A stretch of DNA of 64,000 nucleotides from Psococerastis gibbosa (Eukaryota; Arthropoda; Insecta; Psocodea; Psocidae). The stretch spans positions 13,861,344 to 13,925,343 of the forward strand of contig OZ020487.1 of NCBI GenBank assembly GCA_963971405.1, in the 5' to 3' direction. Of the stretch, positions 55,582 to 64,000 are shown piece by piece. How positions within the stretch are numbered: position 1 is the stretch's first letter; each line of letters opens with the position of its first letter. The notes beneath the pieces are model-generated. The model had not been told where the DNA came from. It was given only the letters and a program-made list of their open reading frames with translations, and made no database searches. Made by a program: the position numbers and the translations under genes.

Positions 55582-58500
55582 AGTCTGTCTGTCGCTCTGT
55601 CTGTCTGTTCATCGATTTCCGGGCAAACTACTCGGTGGATTTGGGTGGAATTTGGCATGTAGGTTTACAAAAATCATACCTCGGGACCATTTTTTTTTTA
55701 TTTGGGGCGGTTTTATTCTCAAAAAACTCCAAAAAACGTCTAAAAAAATTATTTCTCAAAAGCGGCTCCAACGATTTCTTTAAAATTCTCATATATTGTA
55801 GTCGTTATTAATGTTGACAAAATGCGGGGGGTTGCTTGCCCCTTGATAGTTTGCTTCTGGGGGAAAAAAAATAAAAATAACTACATTTTAATGAAAAATG
55901 ACTAAAAAATAATTTTTCTGCGAAACCTTTCTATCGATGATTTCTACCTTCAGGCATATTTTAGGTGTTAAATTGAGTAACAAAACCGGACAGGTTGCTT
56001 TTGCAAAAAAATATTTGGTTTTGCACAAAAAATTATTATTTGAAAAAATGATAGAGAATTCGCGCTTAAATGCATTGCATGCCCTGCCATTATTGCTGTG
56101 TGGTAATTAATGTGTTTGTCTAACCTATCTAGAATTTACCTCACTTCCAGTGACGTCAGGTGGACAACCCCCCCATCCCCCCCGAGATATCGGAAATTTA
56201 ACCACTGGAAAATTATTTACCATGAAATTACTCATATTCTCTATCTACTAATGTTGATAAATTGGAAAGCATGTTCGAGTAAACTCGGACCGGTTCTTTG
56301 GTTTCAGGGCTGTCCACTTATATTAATCTAGGGAGTAGAGTGGGCGAAGGAATGCTGATCTCTGAATGCCTCGCTGCCAACTCAACTTGATTTCCGGTCA
56401 TTTTCAATTTTGTTGTTTTGTTTAGGGCAGGATCCCATACCCGATTGACGTTTAGGCTAAGCGTTTAGGCCGGGCCCCGCCATCTTTCAATGAATGTCAT
56501 TGACTCATCGTGGTCCAGTAGGTATTCCTTACCGAGCCTTTACAAGCATTAATGGAACCTGGAAATATACACCTCCCCTCACTATGATGAACCAACAACT
56601 ATTGGCTATTGCTGACTGATCTTAGACTGACGTAGATCTTGGTGATTGGACTGTTGCTTATTAAACTGATACTGTACGGTTGCTCAGCAATTGCAGACTT
56701 CCCCGGTTGTTGTGCGAAATCCCCCAATCGAAATAGTTGCTACTACGCCTCCGAGGTACAATCTTCATAGTCTACATATTGCCACTGAATATTTGGATGC
56801 GGATATTGTCAACATGTTTAAGATTAGTCTTTCAGATCGATGGCATCTCATTAGTCGGGACCCTACTGTTCCATAATCGGACTGCGGCCATGAAAACTAC
56901 ACGGCTACTTCGACCAAACCTTTTTTTTTTTTGTTTCAGCAAATACCTGATGTTAGTCCAACAGGACGGCTAACGACCCTAGTGCCTCTAGTCTTCATTC
57001 TTAGTGTCTCAGCTTTGAAAGAAATCGTAGAAGATTATGTAAGTGTTAGTAATACATTACAAATTTTCATAGTCGTTTTCAGTAGAAGGCAATGATGTAA
57101 CTATGTTATCGCTACAACATAGGTGGTACACCAGACAATGATGGTTGACATTATAGGAGAGACCGAGGGGCATGTGACGGGGGGCTTGATGTTCCTGTAA
57201 GTATCAGGAATTTCTTTTCTTTCTTTTCCATGTCCAGTATTCCCTGGACAAGGAGCATATATTACAAAAATACCATTACTTACAGAATAATACATCCCGC
57301 ATTCCCAAGCTAGCGTTTATTTGGGACAAAAGACTCATACAGTGCTGCTAAACAAGGCTTAATCATTTATTTTTGCTATTTATTTATAATGTTTATTTTA
57401 TTTTATTTTTATTTTTATTTTATTTTTACTTGTTATTTTAAAGTCAGTTTTTATTATTATTAACTCCCATTGACCAACCATCTTTTTATACCCGCTTTTA
57501 ACTCACCCATCTGTTTAAATTTTTACTTTCCAATTTATACGTAGTATAAGGAAAGCTTTGTAATGGTCGAAATTGTCGATTTCTATTGAATGGAATGTTA
57601 AACAGTGGTATTGATTATGGGACAGTAGATGTACAGTAGAGTAGGCTAAGCAGCCATTGTTGCTTTCCAATTTATACGTAGTATAAGGAAAGCTTTGTGA
57701 TGGTCGAAATTTTCGATTCCGAGATTTCAACGGATTTACACGTCTGTCGCTCTGTCTGTCTGTTCATCTATTTCCGAGCAAATTACTCGGTCGATTTTGA
57801 TGAAATTTAGCATATAGGTTCACAAAAATCTTACCTCGAGACAGTTTATTTTTATTTTGGGCTAACTCAATTTGGGGGGGGGGGGTTTATACTCAAAAAA
57901 CTCCAAAAAAACGTATAAAAAATTATTTCTCAAAAACGGCTCCAACGATTTCTTTTAAATTCACATATATTGTAGCTGTTATTAATGTTAATAAAATACG
58001 GGGGGTCGCTTGCCCCTTGATAGTTTGCTTCTGGGGGTAAAAAAATAAAAATAATTTAATTTTAATGAAAAATGACTAAAATTACTACAATTTACTACAA
58101 TTTGTGATTAAGTATAGTTATCACGATTAAGCTTCCGCTTATAATGCGATAATAAGCGATAGTAATAATAATAATAATAATAATAATTGTGTACTGACCA
58201 GAAAGTTGACAATTACATTATACATTTAAGATAAAATAAATACATTTCCGACAGTACATCATTGACGGCGTTGAGCGTAAGCCCATATAGCCCCAAAACC
58301 TTAACTTAATTTAGCCTATACTATATCCTAGTTCCAATTTTTATTTTTTTGATCATTTGTTCACCCTCTTCAGATATATAAAAATAGCCCAACATTCGGT
58401 GCACACAAGCACACACACCCTATTACTGTTTCAGGTAACCTCGCTGTCCCCTGCGCCCTTATAACAGTTTGCCAAACATCATCAACTGACACACACCCTG

Positions 58501-61500
58501 TGGCTAGGTACACACAGGTGATTTTCGTAGTCGCGAAGATTTCGTTTCGATTTCTTGACGATTTTGGAAGCTGACTTGAAGCCGGCCCAACATAAGTGCA
58601 AGGTTTTCCTGCCTCTTGAGTGGAGGGGGGGGGGGGGGGTGACAAGATAACACGTACTTACTCATTGATTACATTGCTAGGAGGCTACTCCAACTTCTTC
58701 TTCTTCTTCTTCTTCCCCCTTAGTGCCAAGTGCGCAGCGTGGGGGGGGGGGGTCACCTCGAACCCATTTCCTGAACTCGCCCCAGTCGGACGTTAACACC
58801 TTCAACTCGGCCATTGTTTTACTCCAACTGCACTGTGTAATCAGCTCTTGTCTCTTTGAAGCCAGGGTTCGTGTTTAATACCTTATGGCTGAGGAGACAT
58901 ATGTGACGGATGATATAACAAATTCACGAAGCATTGGTTTCCTGTCTGTCTTTACCTATGAGCCATGAGCGAATGCTCTTGTGTTAGACCTATGGCGTAA
59001 CATTCTCCTAGACACGCTAAATCATGGAAATCTTCTGATGTAGACTCTGTGGGTTTGCACCAACCATTCACCAAACCCTATCCCTACAATGACTGCGAGA
59101 ATCGTCCTTGTGTACCGGGCAGTGGCAAAATGTTTTAGGAAGTTAGCCAGTGCGCTCCTGATAGCAGTTTGCCACTAAACGCTAACTCACATCTCATCTA
59201 GCAGTACATGGAAACATAAAAAAAAACGGTTGGCGTGTAAACAAACATCAGTGGCCCAACTGTTCGACGCATTTAGGCGTCGTATTAAAAACCCAAGTGC
59301 TGAGTATTAAAGTTTACTTATGTCACCCAAAGAACTGAAGGCAGAAATCTTTTATATGTTTTCAGAAAAGACATTCTGCAGACAAGGAGACTAATTACCG
59401 GGAAATCGAAGTTCTTCGTGAGGAGAGGTGGGAGTTTATCAAGTGGATTGACGTCGTGGTCGGTGACATTGTCAAAGTTCATAACAACCAGTTCTTCCCT
59501 GCCGATCTTGTTCTTCTTACCAGCAGGTATGTTATTTTAGGGTTAATTAGGAAAACTGTTTGACAGCTACATCCAGAGAAATTCGTTTACTGCCACGTTT
59601 TACGGTATCCATGGGCAGTATGAAGCAATTGTCGCTTGAAATGGATAATCACTCAGGGCCTTTCCCACCACATGTCAGACAGTGTCGGATACCGTAGTCT
59701 AGCGAATAGATAACAGCAGATGCGCAAAGAAATGGATGAAGGAAAAGAAATAGAGGTAGCGAAGAGTTGGAGGCCCAACTGAGATATACAAAAACCAATT
59801 AGAACTATCTCAGGAACGTAGGACTTGTACCAGAGGAGGTGTTCAATGATCGGAAGTGGAGGGATAGGAGGGAGTGGAGGAGGCTCACGTATCACAACCT
59901 GGCAACTGGAGCTGCTAGTGATGATGACTATTATGATAAAGACTCAGGTGACTCAGTGGGATAAGACAATATTGAAAGCATGGAAAAACCGGTTGTATGC
60001 CTGAATTGAAATAAATCACGCCTGAGTATTTTTTAAAGCTGGCAAATTAACACTAACTGTTGATTTAACAGATATATTTGAGAGGCTTTTTATGGCATAT
60101 TTTCTCGTCCATTACTGACCGTTATATTCTATACTTTTGTTTTTTAGTGAGCCCGAAGGTATCTGCTTTGTAGAGACGTCAAATCTGGACGGTGAGACGA
60201 ACCTGAAGGTTCGACAAGCGCATCCCTCGACTGCGAGGCTCACAGAAGTCAGGGACATTTCGGTCATGACGGGCAGTGTACAGTGCGAGCTCCCCAACAG
60301 ACATCTCTACGAGTTCAACGGCACTCTCCGACTGTCAGGACAACAGTAAGTAGTTAAAATATCCCTAGGGGGGAGGGGGGCTGCCTCAAGTGTAGGTGAA
60401 CCTGCGGTAACGGTTACTGCAAACTTTTGACTTTTGCTATGCATTGGAAAAATATTTAATATAAACAAACAAATGCTTACTTTGCGTGACCATTAACGAC
60501 ACGCATTGTCAAAATAGTTCAATATTGGGTAGCTTAGACATCCTTGTCATTAGCTTGAATTTTGAATTAGATCGTGCAGGGGCTAGGTAGTTTCGGACTG
60601 ACCAACAGCGCCACAATCCCATTTCACATCGCCGAGTAGTCCATACGTGTACGCAGTGGTCTTTCAGTGATCGGTTCCATTCCGGAGGCGGTTCTAGATG
60701 AGAAAGACAACGCCGGGTTCAGCCATCAGCTTTCTTAAGGCATCATTTTTTTCTTCTCCACAGAGCCTGCCCGCTCGGCCCTGACCAGGTACTTCTTCGG
60801 GGTGCCATGTTGAGGAACACTAGCTGGATATTCGGGATGGTGGTGTACACGGGCCACGAGAGCAAACTCATGAAGAACTCGACGAGCGCGCCACTGAAGC
60901 GGAGCACCGTCGACAAAATGACCAACACGCAGATATTGATTCTTTTCTTCATGCTTATCGTCCTCTGTCTGTTCTCTGCTGTTTTCAATCAGTTGTGGAC
61001 TACTGTCCGCACCGGCAAGGACTGGTATCTGGCTCTGGATAGTAAGTATTTTGTTTGGTATTGTCCCTGTTGCACTTGTTAGGGCCACACTGAGGTAACC
61101 ATGTGTTGAAGTTGCAGGCTATGCTGTAAGATGTTGTAAGAGGTGGTAGTCTCATAAAAAGACACAAAAGTCGTGTTCTGCGAAACGAAATTGCTGTCTA
61201 ACTGTCCCACAAATGTATGACTGTAGGATCAGTTGGATTCCAACTTGAGTTATCAGGTAAATTATTCTGAGCTTTCATATTAAATACTAGTATTTATCGT
61301 ACAGTCTCGATTTTACTAATTTTCTGTCAATTTTGTTTTTAGATGTTGGAAATCCTGGTTTTGGATTCAATCTGTTAACATTTATAATTCTTTTCAACAA
61401 TCTTATTCCCATATCATTGCAAGTTTCACTGGAAGTCGTCCGCTTTATGCAGGTTGGTTGATTTTGGCTACATTGGATTAACCTGAGATCTTTATCTACA

Positions 61501-63993
61501 AGCGAAATATGCGATTTGTAAGTTTCATGAACAGTTGAAGTGAAGGGAAAATGGTATTCCTTTGCAGGTGCCACTGCACTTATCACGCCATTTCTAATGC
61601 CATGCCAACCGAGACAAATAATTATTTAAATAATGCCCCTCGGAGGTCGTAGACTTGGAAGCAATCGTTATCATCAATAATTAGCTCCAGTTGCCTCCTC
61701 CACTCCCTGTCATTCTGTCATTTATTCAACACTCCTGACACCAGTTCCACTTTTCTGAGATCGTCCTTAACGTTTTTCTGTATCTTTTCCTTGGTCTTGC
61801 TCTTCTTCGTGTTCCCTATATTTCTTCCTCCAGCCATTTCCTCAGTCTCCTTCTCGCTGTAGGGTAGTGCATCAGCGAACAAGTGATTCCCTTTACAATG
61901 TTCAAGGTCCGATTTTTGTCATATTGTTTACAGGCGAATTTTATAAACATGGATCTCGAAATGTACCATGAGGAGTCTGACACGCCAGCCATGGCGAGGA
62001 CCTCGAATCTGAACGAAGAACTCGGCATGGTCAAGTACATATTCTCGGACAAGACAGGCACTCTCACGAGGAACATCATGGAGTTCAAAAAGTGCACCAT
62101 TGCTGATAATGTCTACGACGCAGCTGACTCAAAACTGCTGGAGGTACCTACTTATCTTACTTTCCATAGCCTACACTGTATATTCGGCTCGTACCCGCAC
62201 TTGGCTAAGTCATGCTTACGCCTGTTACATTGTGTTAATGGTAAGCTTGTCTCAGCTTATCTATTATAGCTTGTAGCCGATGTAGGTTGACATCGAGGAC
62301 GTATACCAGTATACCAGTGGCCCAAAATTCATACGGAAACAATATCAATAATGCCCGAAAAAACTAAGTGGTCGTTGGATTTTAGCATAGACCAATCGGT
62401 CACTGTAATTCATCAGGACATTATTATTACATATTATTATACAATAGACACTCCCCTATTATAATTTCTGTGGTAGTTGCATTGCTGTTCTAAAAGGTAG
62501 TAGCCGCAGGGGCGTTATCCGAGTCTTGATCTGTTTTTTTATTGGTATTACTATTGAATTGTTTTCAGAACTACAGAGAAGAACGGGGTTCTCATAGGTG
62601 CATACATGAGTTTATGGAACTTTTATCTGTTTGCCACACTGTTATTCCTGAGAGAATTGGGGACCAACTGGTTTACCATGCAGCTTCGCCAGGTATTTAA
62701 AATGAACTATATAGCCTAATTGTACCTAAGTTCTAGTGCTCTATAAGGAACACCTCTACCCTTAAAGTCAGTAGATTAAACTCTACAAGATAGAAAAGGC
62801 AGGACATGTGGAGTAGAGGAACGGATTCTGACTTTGTCCCGAAAGGTCGTTGGTTTGAGACCTACGCATGCTGGATTTTCTGGCCATGCTTTGGGGCCAT
62901 CCTAGTTGTGTGTTCTAGAGGGCCTTATTGTATTAACTCCTCTAGGTTGGCTTAGTAATGGAACACACGTTATTGTTTATTTATTAGGATATAATGTAGA
63001 AAAATCAGAAATGAGAGTGTCTGTTAGTACGTGGGATCGAGTCGTGCTCTACTCAATTATTTCTGATTTACTTTTTCTGTATATATTACAATGACCCTGA
63101 TTACACACTCTAATATTGATTCGATCCAATATTCTTTACTCGATTGAAGAAATACATGGAATGTTTATGTTGAAGTATACGATTTACAAATCTGACTTTA
63201 GCCATTACACTTTCCAATTTTACTTAGACCCATATTTATTGGGTCAAATATTGGAACAATATTCGAGAGTGTGATGGGGAGAATGTGTCAATGGTAAACA
63301 TGCCTTAACTTATCCATTAGGCGGCTATTCCACCGACCATTTGCTGCACTAATCGTCGTGCCGACGTGGTAGCAGACTCACATTTGACGTCTGCTACAAT
63401 ATTATAATATAATTTATAATAGATAAGTTAACTATCTACATAATAGTCTCCTTAAAATATGGCAGAGACTTATTAATGATGTCTGCTACCACGTCATGAC
63501 ACAGTCACAAGTGAAAATCCACGTCGGTGGAATAGCCGCCATATCGCTTGTAGCCGGTGTGGGATGACATCTAGGGCATGTACCAGTTTGCAAATGGCCA
63601 AAATGCATGTAGAAACAATGACTATTGTTATTATAAAATCGTTGGCGGGGCCAGTTCCAATGGCCCACTACAATGAGGAACTTCATCTATAACAAGCCAT
63701 TAAAAAAGTAATGTGGATAAGTACTGTTCATAAAGACTTTGAACTGATAACTATGTACCATTTCTGATTGTAGTATCGCATATTTTGTTATATTAGATGA
63801 AAGAGCGCTCGTATCAGGCGCGAGGGGATACGGTTGGAAATTCGTCACCCGAACGCCCACCTTTGTTGAAGTAGAAATCCTCGGAGAGTTGAAAAGGTTT
63901 GAAGTGTTGAACATTTTGGAATTCACATCGGCTAGGAAAAGGATGTCGGCCATCATTAGGGATCCTAAAGGTGTTATCAAGATTTTTTGCAAG
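52649..63993 (+). CDS. ATP8A: P4-type ATPase (phospholipid flippase, ATP8A class), 5' and middle part, 9 exons
   Basis: P4-ATPases move aminophospholipids such as phosphatidylserine from the outer to the cytosolic leaflet, usually with a CDC50 subunit, in Golgi, endosome or plasma membranes. Exons are 52649-52866, 56940-57038, 59366-59526, 60148-60345, 60764-61041, 61343-61452, 61934-62143, 62569-62692 and 63797-63993, all GT-AG with matching phases. They give in order the N-terminal cytosolic segment, M1/M2 ([18 protein letters not shown]), actuator loop DGETNLK, M3/M4 with PISL, the phosphorylation motif DKTGTLT and the start of the nucleotide-binding domain. [10 protein letters not shown] followed by TTLVP points to the ATP8A class rather than ATP8B, ATP9, ATP10 or ATP11. 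The first exon (with ATG) is not recognised, and the remainder, including the KGA motif, lies beyond the window. Confidence 0.95.
53046..53434. mobile_element. Nested Harbinger-like MITE
   Basis: 389 bp with ends GGCGCCCATTCCACCGACCG and complement, flanked by GTA at 53043-53045 and 53435-53437. Confidence 0.9.
53462..53572. repeat. TA-rich microsatellite (TATATACA)
   Basis: About 110 bp of TA repeats broken at regular intervals by AC, just after the MITE. Confidence 0.92.
53965..54205. repeat. Interspersed repeat family G
   Basis: ACCTCCTGATTATAGTGGAT, CGAACCACTTGGGAAACAC and TGTGCACACTGCCAAGTT are shared with 21035-21425. Confidence 0.65.
54230..54399 (-). mobile_element. SINE family B
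   Basis: Reverse copy starting GATTAATCGCGTACAAACAA and ending AACACCTTGCCAGTCG; it lies between repeat families G and C. Confidence 0.75.
54440..54615 (+). repeat. Interspersed repeat family C/I mosaic
   Basis: CAGCTTGTCCATTATCGCTT and TTGCCAATGGCCAAAAAT match family C in plus orientation; the preceding CATCCAATATACTGCTATG matches family I. Confidence 0.5.
55430..56305 (+). mobile_element. GTCT-type repeat element, best long copy 3
   Basis: Starts GCTTTCCAATTTATACGTAG and ends ATAAATTGGAAAGCATGTTC with AAACTCGGACCGGTT, so the ends carry CTTTCCAATTTAT / ATAAATTGGAAAG. A GTCT run of about 60 bp lies at 55550-55612, then ATTTCTCAAAAGCGGCTCC and CTTGCCCCTTGATAGTTTGC. In flippase intron. Confidence 0.78.
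55550..55612. repeat. GTCT microsatellite inside the GTCT-type element
   Basis: About 15 tetranucleotide units with two interruptions. Confidence 0.92.
56940..57038 (+). CDS. ATP8A: ATP8A-like exon: M1-M2 segment
   Basis: 33 codons, phase 0 to 0, with a T12 polypyrimidine tract before the TTTCAG acceptor and donor GTAAGT. It reads [16 protein letters not shown] followed by [17 protein letters not shown], the ATP8A-class signature and second membrane helix. Confidence 0.95.
57524..58085 (+). mobile_element. GTCT-type copy 4 carrying a duplicated flank
   Basis: 57524-57580 is the first part of an element; then 57580-57665 repeats the unique flank 55347-55430 (TCTATTGAATGGAATGTTAA; GATTATGGGACAGTAGATGT), followed by a second start of the element and its body to 58085. 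The GTCT run is nearly absent in this copy. Confidence 0.72.
58090..59365. other. Flippase intron sequence, mostly unrecognised
   Basis: It holds an AATAAT microsatellite near 58160, G-runs at 58625 and 58741, a CTT run at 58697 and no coding sequence that I recognise. Confidence 0.45.
59366..59526 (+). CDS. ATP8A: ATP8A-like exon: start of the actuator domain
   Basis: It reads [20 protein letters not shown], then [20 protein letters not shown] and [10 protein letters not shown]. The VGDIVKV and PADL motifs are universal in the actuator domain of P-type ATPases. Donor GTATGT splits a serine codon shared with the next exon. Confidence 0.95.
59650..59940 (+). mobile_element. LINE 3'-end fragment in flippase intron
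   Basis: A plus frame gives [20 protein letters not shown] then [20 protein letters not shown], the C-terminal end of a LINE ORF2, with more decayed text upstream. Confidence 0.6.
60148..60345 (+). CDS. ATP8A: ATP8A-like exon: actuator DGET motif
   Basis: It contains [22 protein letters not shown] is the P4-ATPase form of the TGES dephosphorylation loop, its glutamate being needed for hydrolysis of the aspartyl phosphate. It ends [19 protein letters not shown]. Acceptor TTTTTTAG, donor GTAAGT after a split codon. Confidence 0.96.
60764..61041 (+). CDS. ATP8A: ATP8A-like exon: actuator end and M3
   Basis: It encodes [40 protein letters not shown] and a hydrophobic helix [18 protein letters not shown] (M3), then GKDWYLALD in the exoplasmic loop where CDC50 contacts are made. 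The antisense frames across this exon are shadows. Confidence 0.96.
61343..61452 (+). CDS. ATP8A: ATP8A-like exon: M4 with PISL
   Basis: 110 nt reading [20 protein letters not shown] then [21 protein letters not shown] replaces the PEGL of cation pumps and its isoleucine gates the lipid path in P4-ATPases. The donor is GTTGGT. Confidence 0.96.
61675..61865 (-). mobile_element. LINE 3'-end fragment in flippase intron
   Basis: The minus strand carries a GGAGGCAACTGGAGCTAATT end like 5930-6015 and, upstream, a charged decayed region. Weak. Confidence 0.4.
61934..62143 (+). CDS. ATP8A: ATP8A-like exon: phosphorylation motif DKTGT
   Basis: 70 codons: [20 protein letters not shown], then [18 protein letters not shown], where the aspartate of DKTGT is phosphorylated in the catalytic cycle. 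It ends [20 protein letters not shown]. The donor GTACCT is weak. Reading past the donor gives only repeat sequence. Confidence 0.96.
62195..62350 (+). repeat. Interspersed repeat family C
   Basis: GCACTTGGCTAAGTCATGCT, GTAAGCTTGTCTCAGCTTAT and GATGTAGGTTGACATCGAGG are the plus-strand form of 30367-30602. Close after the DKTGT exon. Confidence 0.6.
62569..62692 (+). CDS. ATP8A: ATP8A-like exon: start of the N domain
   Basis: It encodes [20 protein letters not shown] and LVYHAASP, matching the family pattern of a conserved CHT followed by SPDE. Acceptor TGTTTTCAG, donor GTATTT; the split codon completes the Asp of SPDE in the next exon. Confidence 0.93.
62803..62963 (+). mobile_element. SINE family A
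   Basis: GACATGTGGAGTAGAGGAAC, GTCGTTGGTTTGAGACCTAC and the end TAGGTTGGCTTAGTAATGGA. In the last flippase intron of the window. Confidence 0.78.
63320..63540. mobile_element. Palindromic Harbinger-like MITE (GGCGGCTATT subtype)
   Basis: 221 bp; ends GGCGGCTATTCCACCGACCA and GTCGGTGGAATAGCCGCC, core GACGTGGTAGCAGAC near the left and its complement near the right. Left flank TTA. Confidence 0.82.
63797..63993 (+). CDS. ATP8A: ATP8A-like exon: nucleotide-binding domain
   Basis: With the preceding exon it reads [19 protein letters not shown], then [19 protein letters not shown] and GVIKIFCK before donor [15 protein letters not shown] is the family's nucleotide-binding segment. The KGA lysine motif should open the next exon, outside the window. 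Confidence 0.93.
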
Positions 63994-64000
63994 GTAATTA

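Noticed and set aside
60735-61088. Antisense frames over the flippase M3 exon
   Set aside because: The sense strand encodes conserved P4-ATPase sequence with matching splice sites.

Overview
This is a nuclear genome window from an invertebrate animal, most likely an arthropod. Two spliceosomal genes with GT-AG introns lie on the + strand, and their proteins read best as metazoan families; several runs of the flippase (the [19 protein letters not shown] and [20 protein letters not shown] blocks) look arthropod-like to me. The phylum is inference from memory of the families, not a database result.

Layout. 76-14172 holds the 3' part of a CNK gene (connector enhancer of KSR, the Ras/MAPK scaffold): 11 exons covering the CRIC domain, a PDZ domain, a long serine/proline-rich linker, a PH domain and the C-terminal tail to the stop codon. 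The SAM domain and start would lie left of the window. About 38 kb of repeat-filled intergenic DNA follows (14.2-52.6 kb), in which I recognise no host gene. 52649-63993 holds nine exons of a P4-type ATPase (phospholipid flippase, ATP8A class), running from the cytosolic N-terminal region through M1/M2, the actuator domain (DGET), M3/M4 (PISL) and the P-domain DKTGT to the start of the nucleotide-binding domain. Its start exon is not recognisable, and the gene runs off the right edge.

The rest is a dense graveyard of transposable elements: (i) palindromic MITEs with 3-bp TTA/TAA-type target duplications (PIF/Harbinger-like), several sharing the core GACGTGGTAGCAGACAT, including a head-to-tail array of five units inside a CNK intron; (ii) hAT-type MITEs with 8-bp duplications, one nested in another; (iii) a dead DD37D mariner-like transposon with a LINE tail embedded in its left end, plus a MITE derived from the same family; (iv) about a dozen 5'-truncated LINE tails; (v) at least five tRNA-like SINE families; (vi) a GTCT-microsatellite-bearing element in four long copies; (vii) long inverted repeats and local duplications. 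No CRISPR array, rRNA or genuine tRNA gene was seen, and I recognised no retrovirus-like or Polinton fossil.

The most unusual points are the five-unit MITE array, the short core shared by MITEs of different sizes, a duplicated in-frame 57-nt mini-exon at the end of the CNK PDZ exon with a MITE 11 bp after its donor, and a block duplicated between two introns of the flippase gene. The two host genes have no evident joint function: one is a cytoplasmic signalling scaffold, the other a membrane lipid pump.
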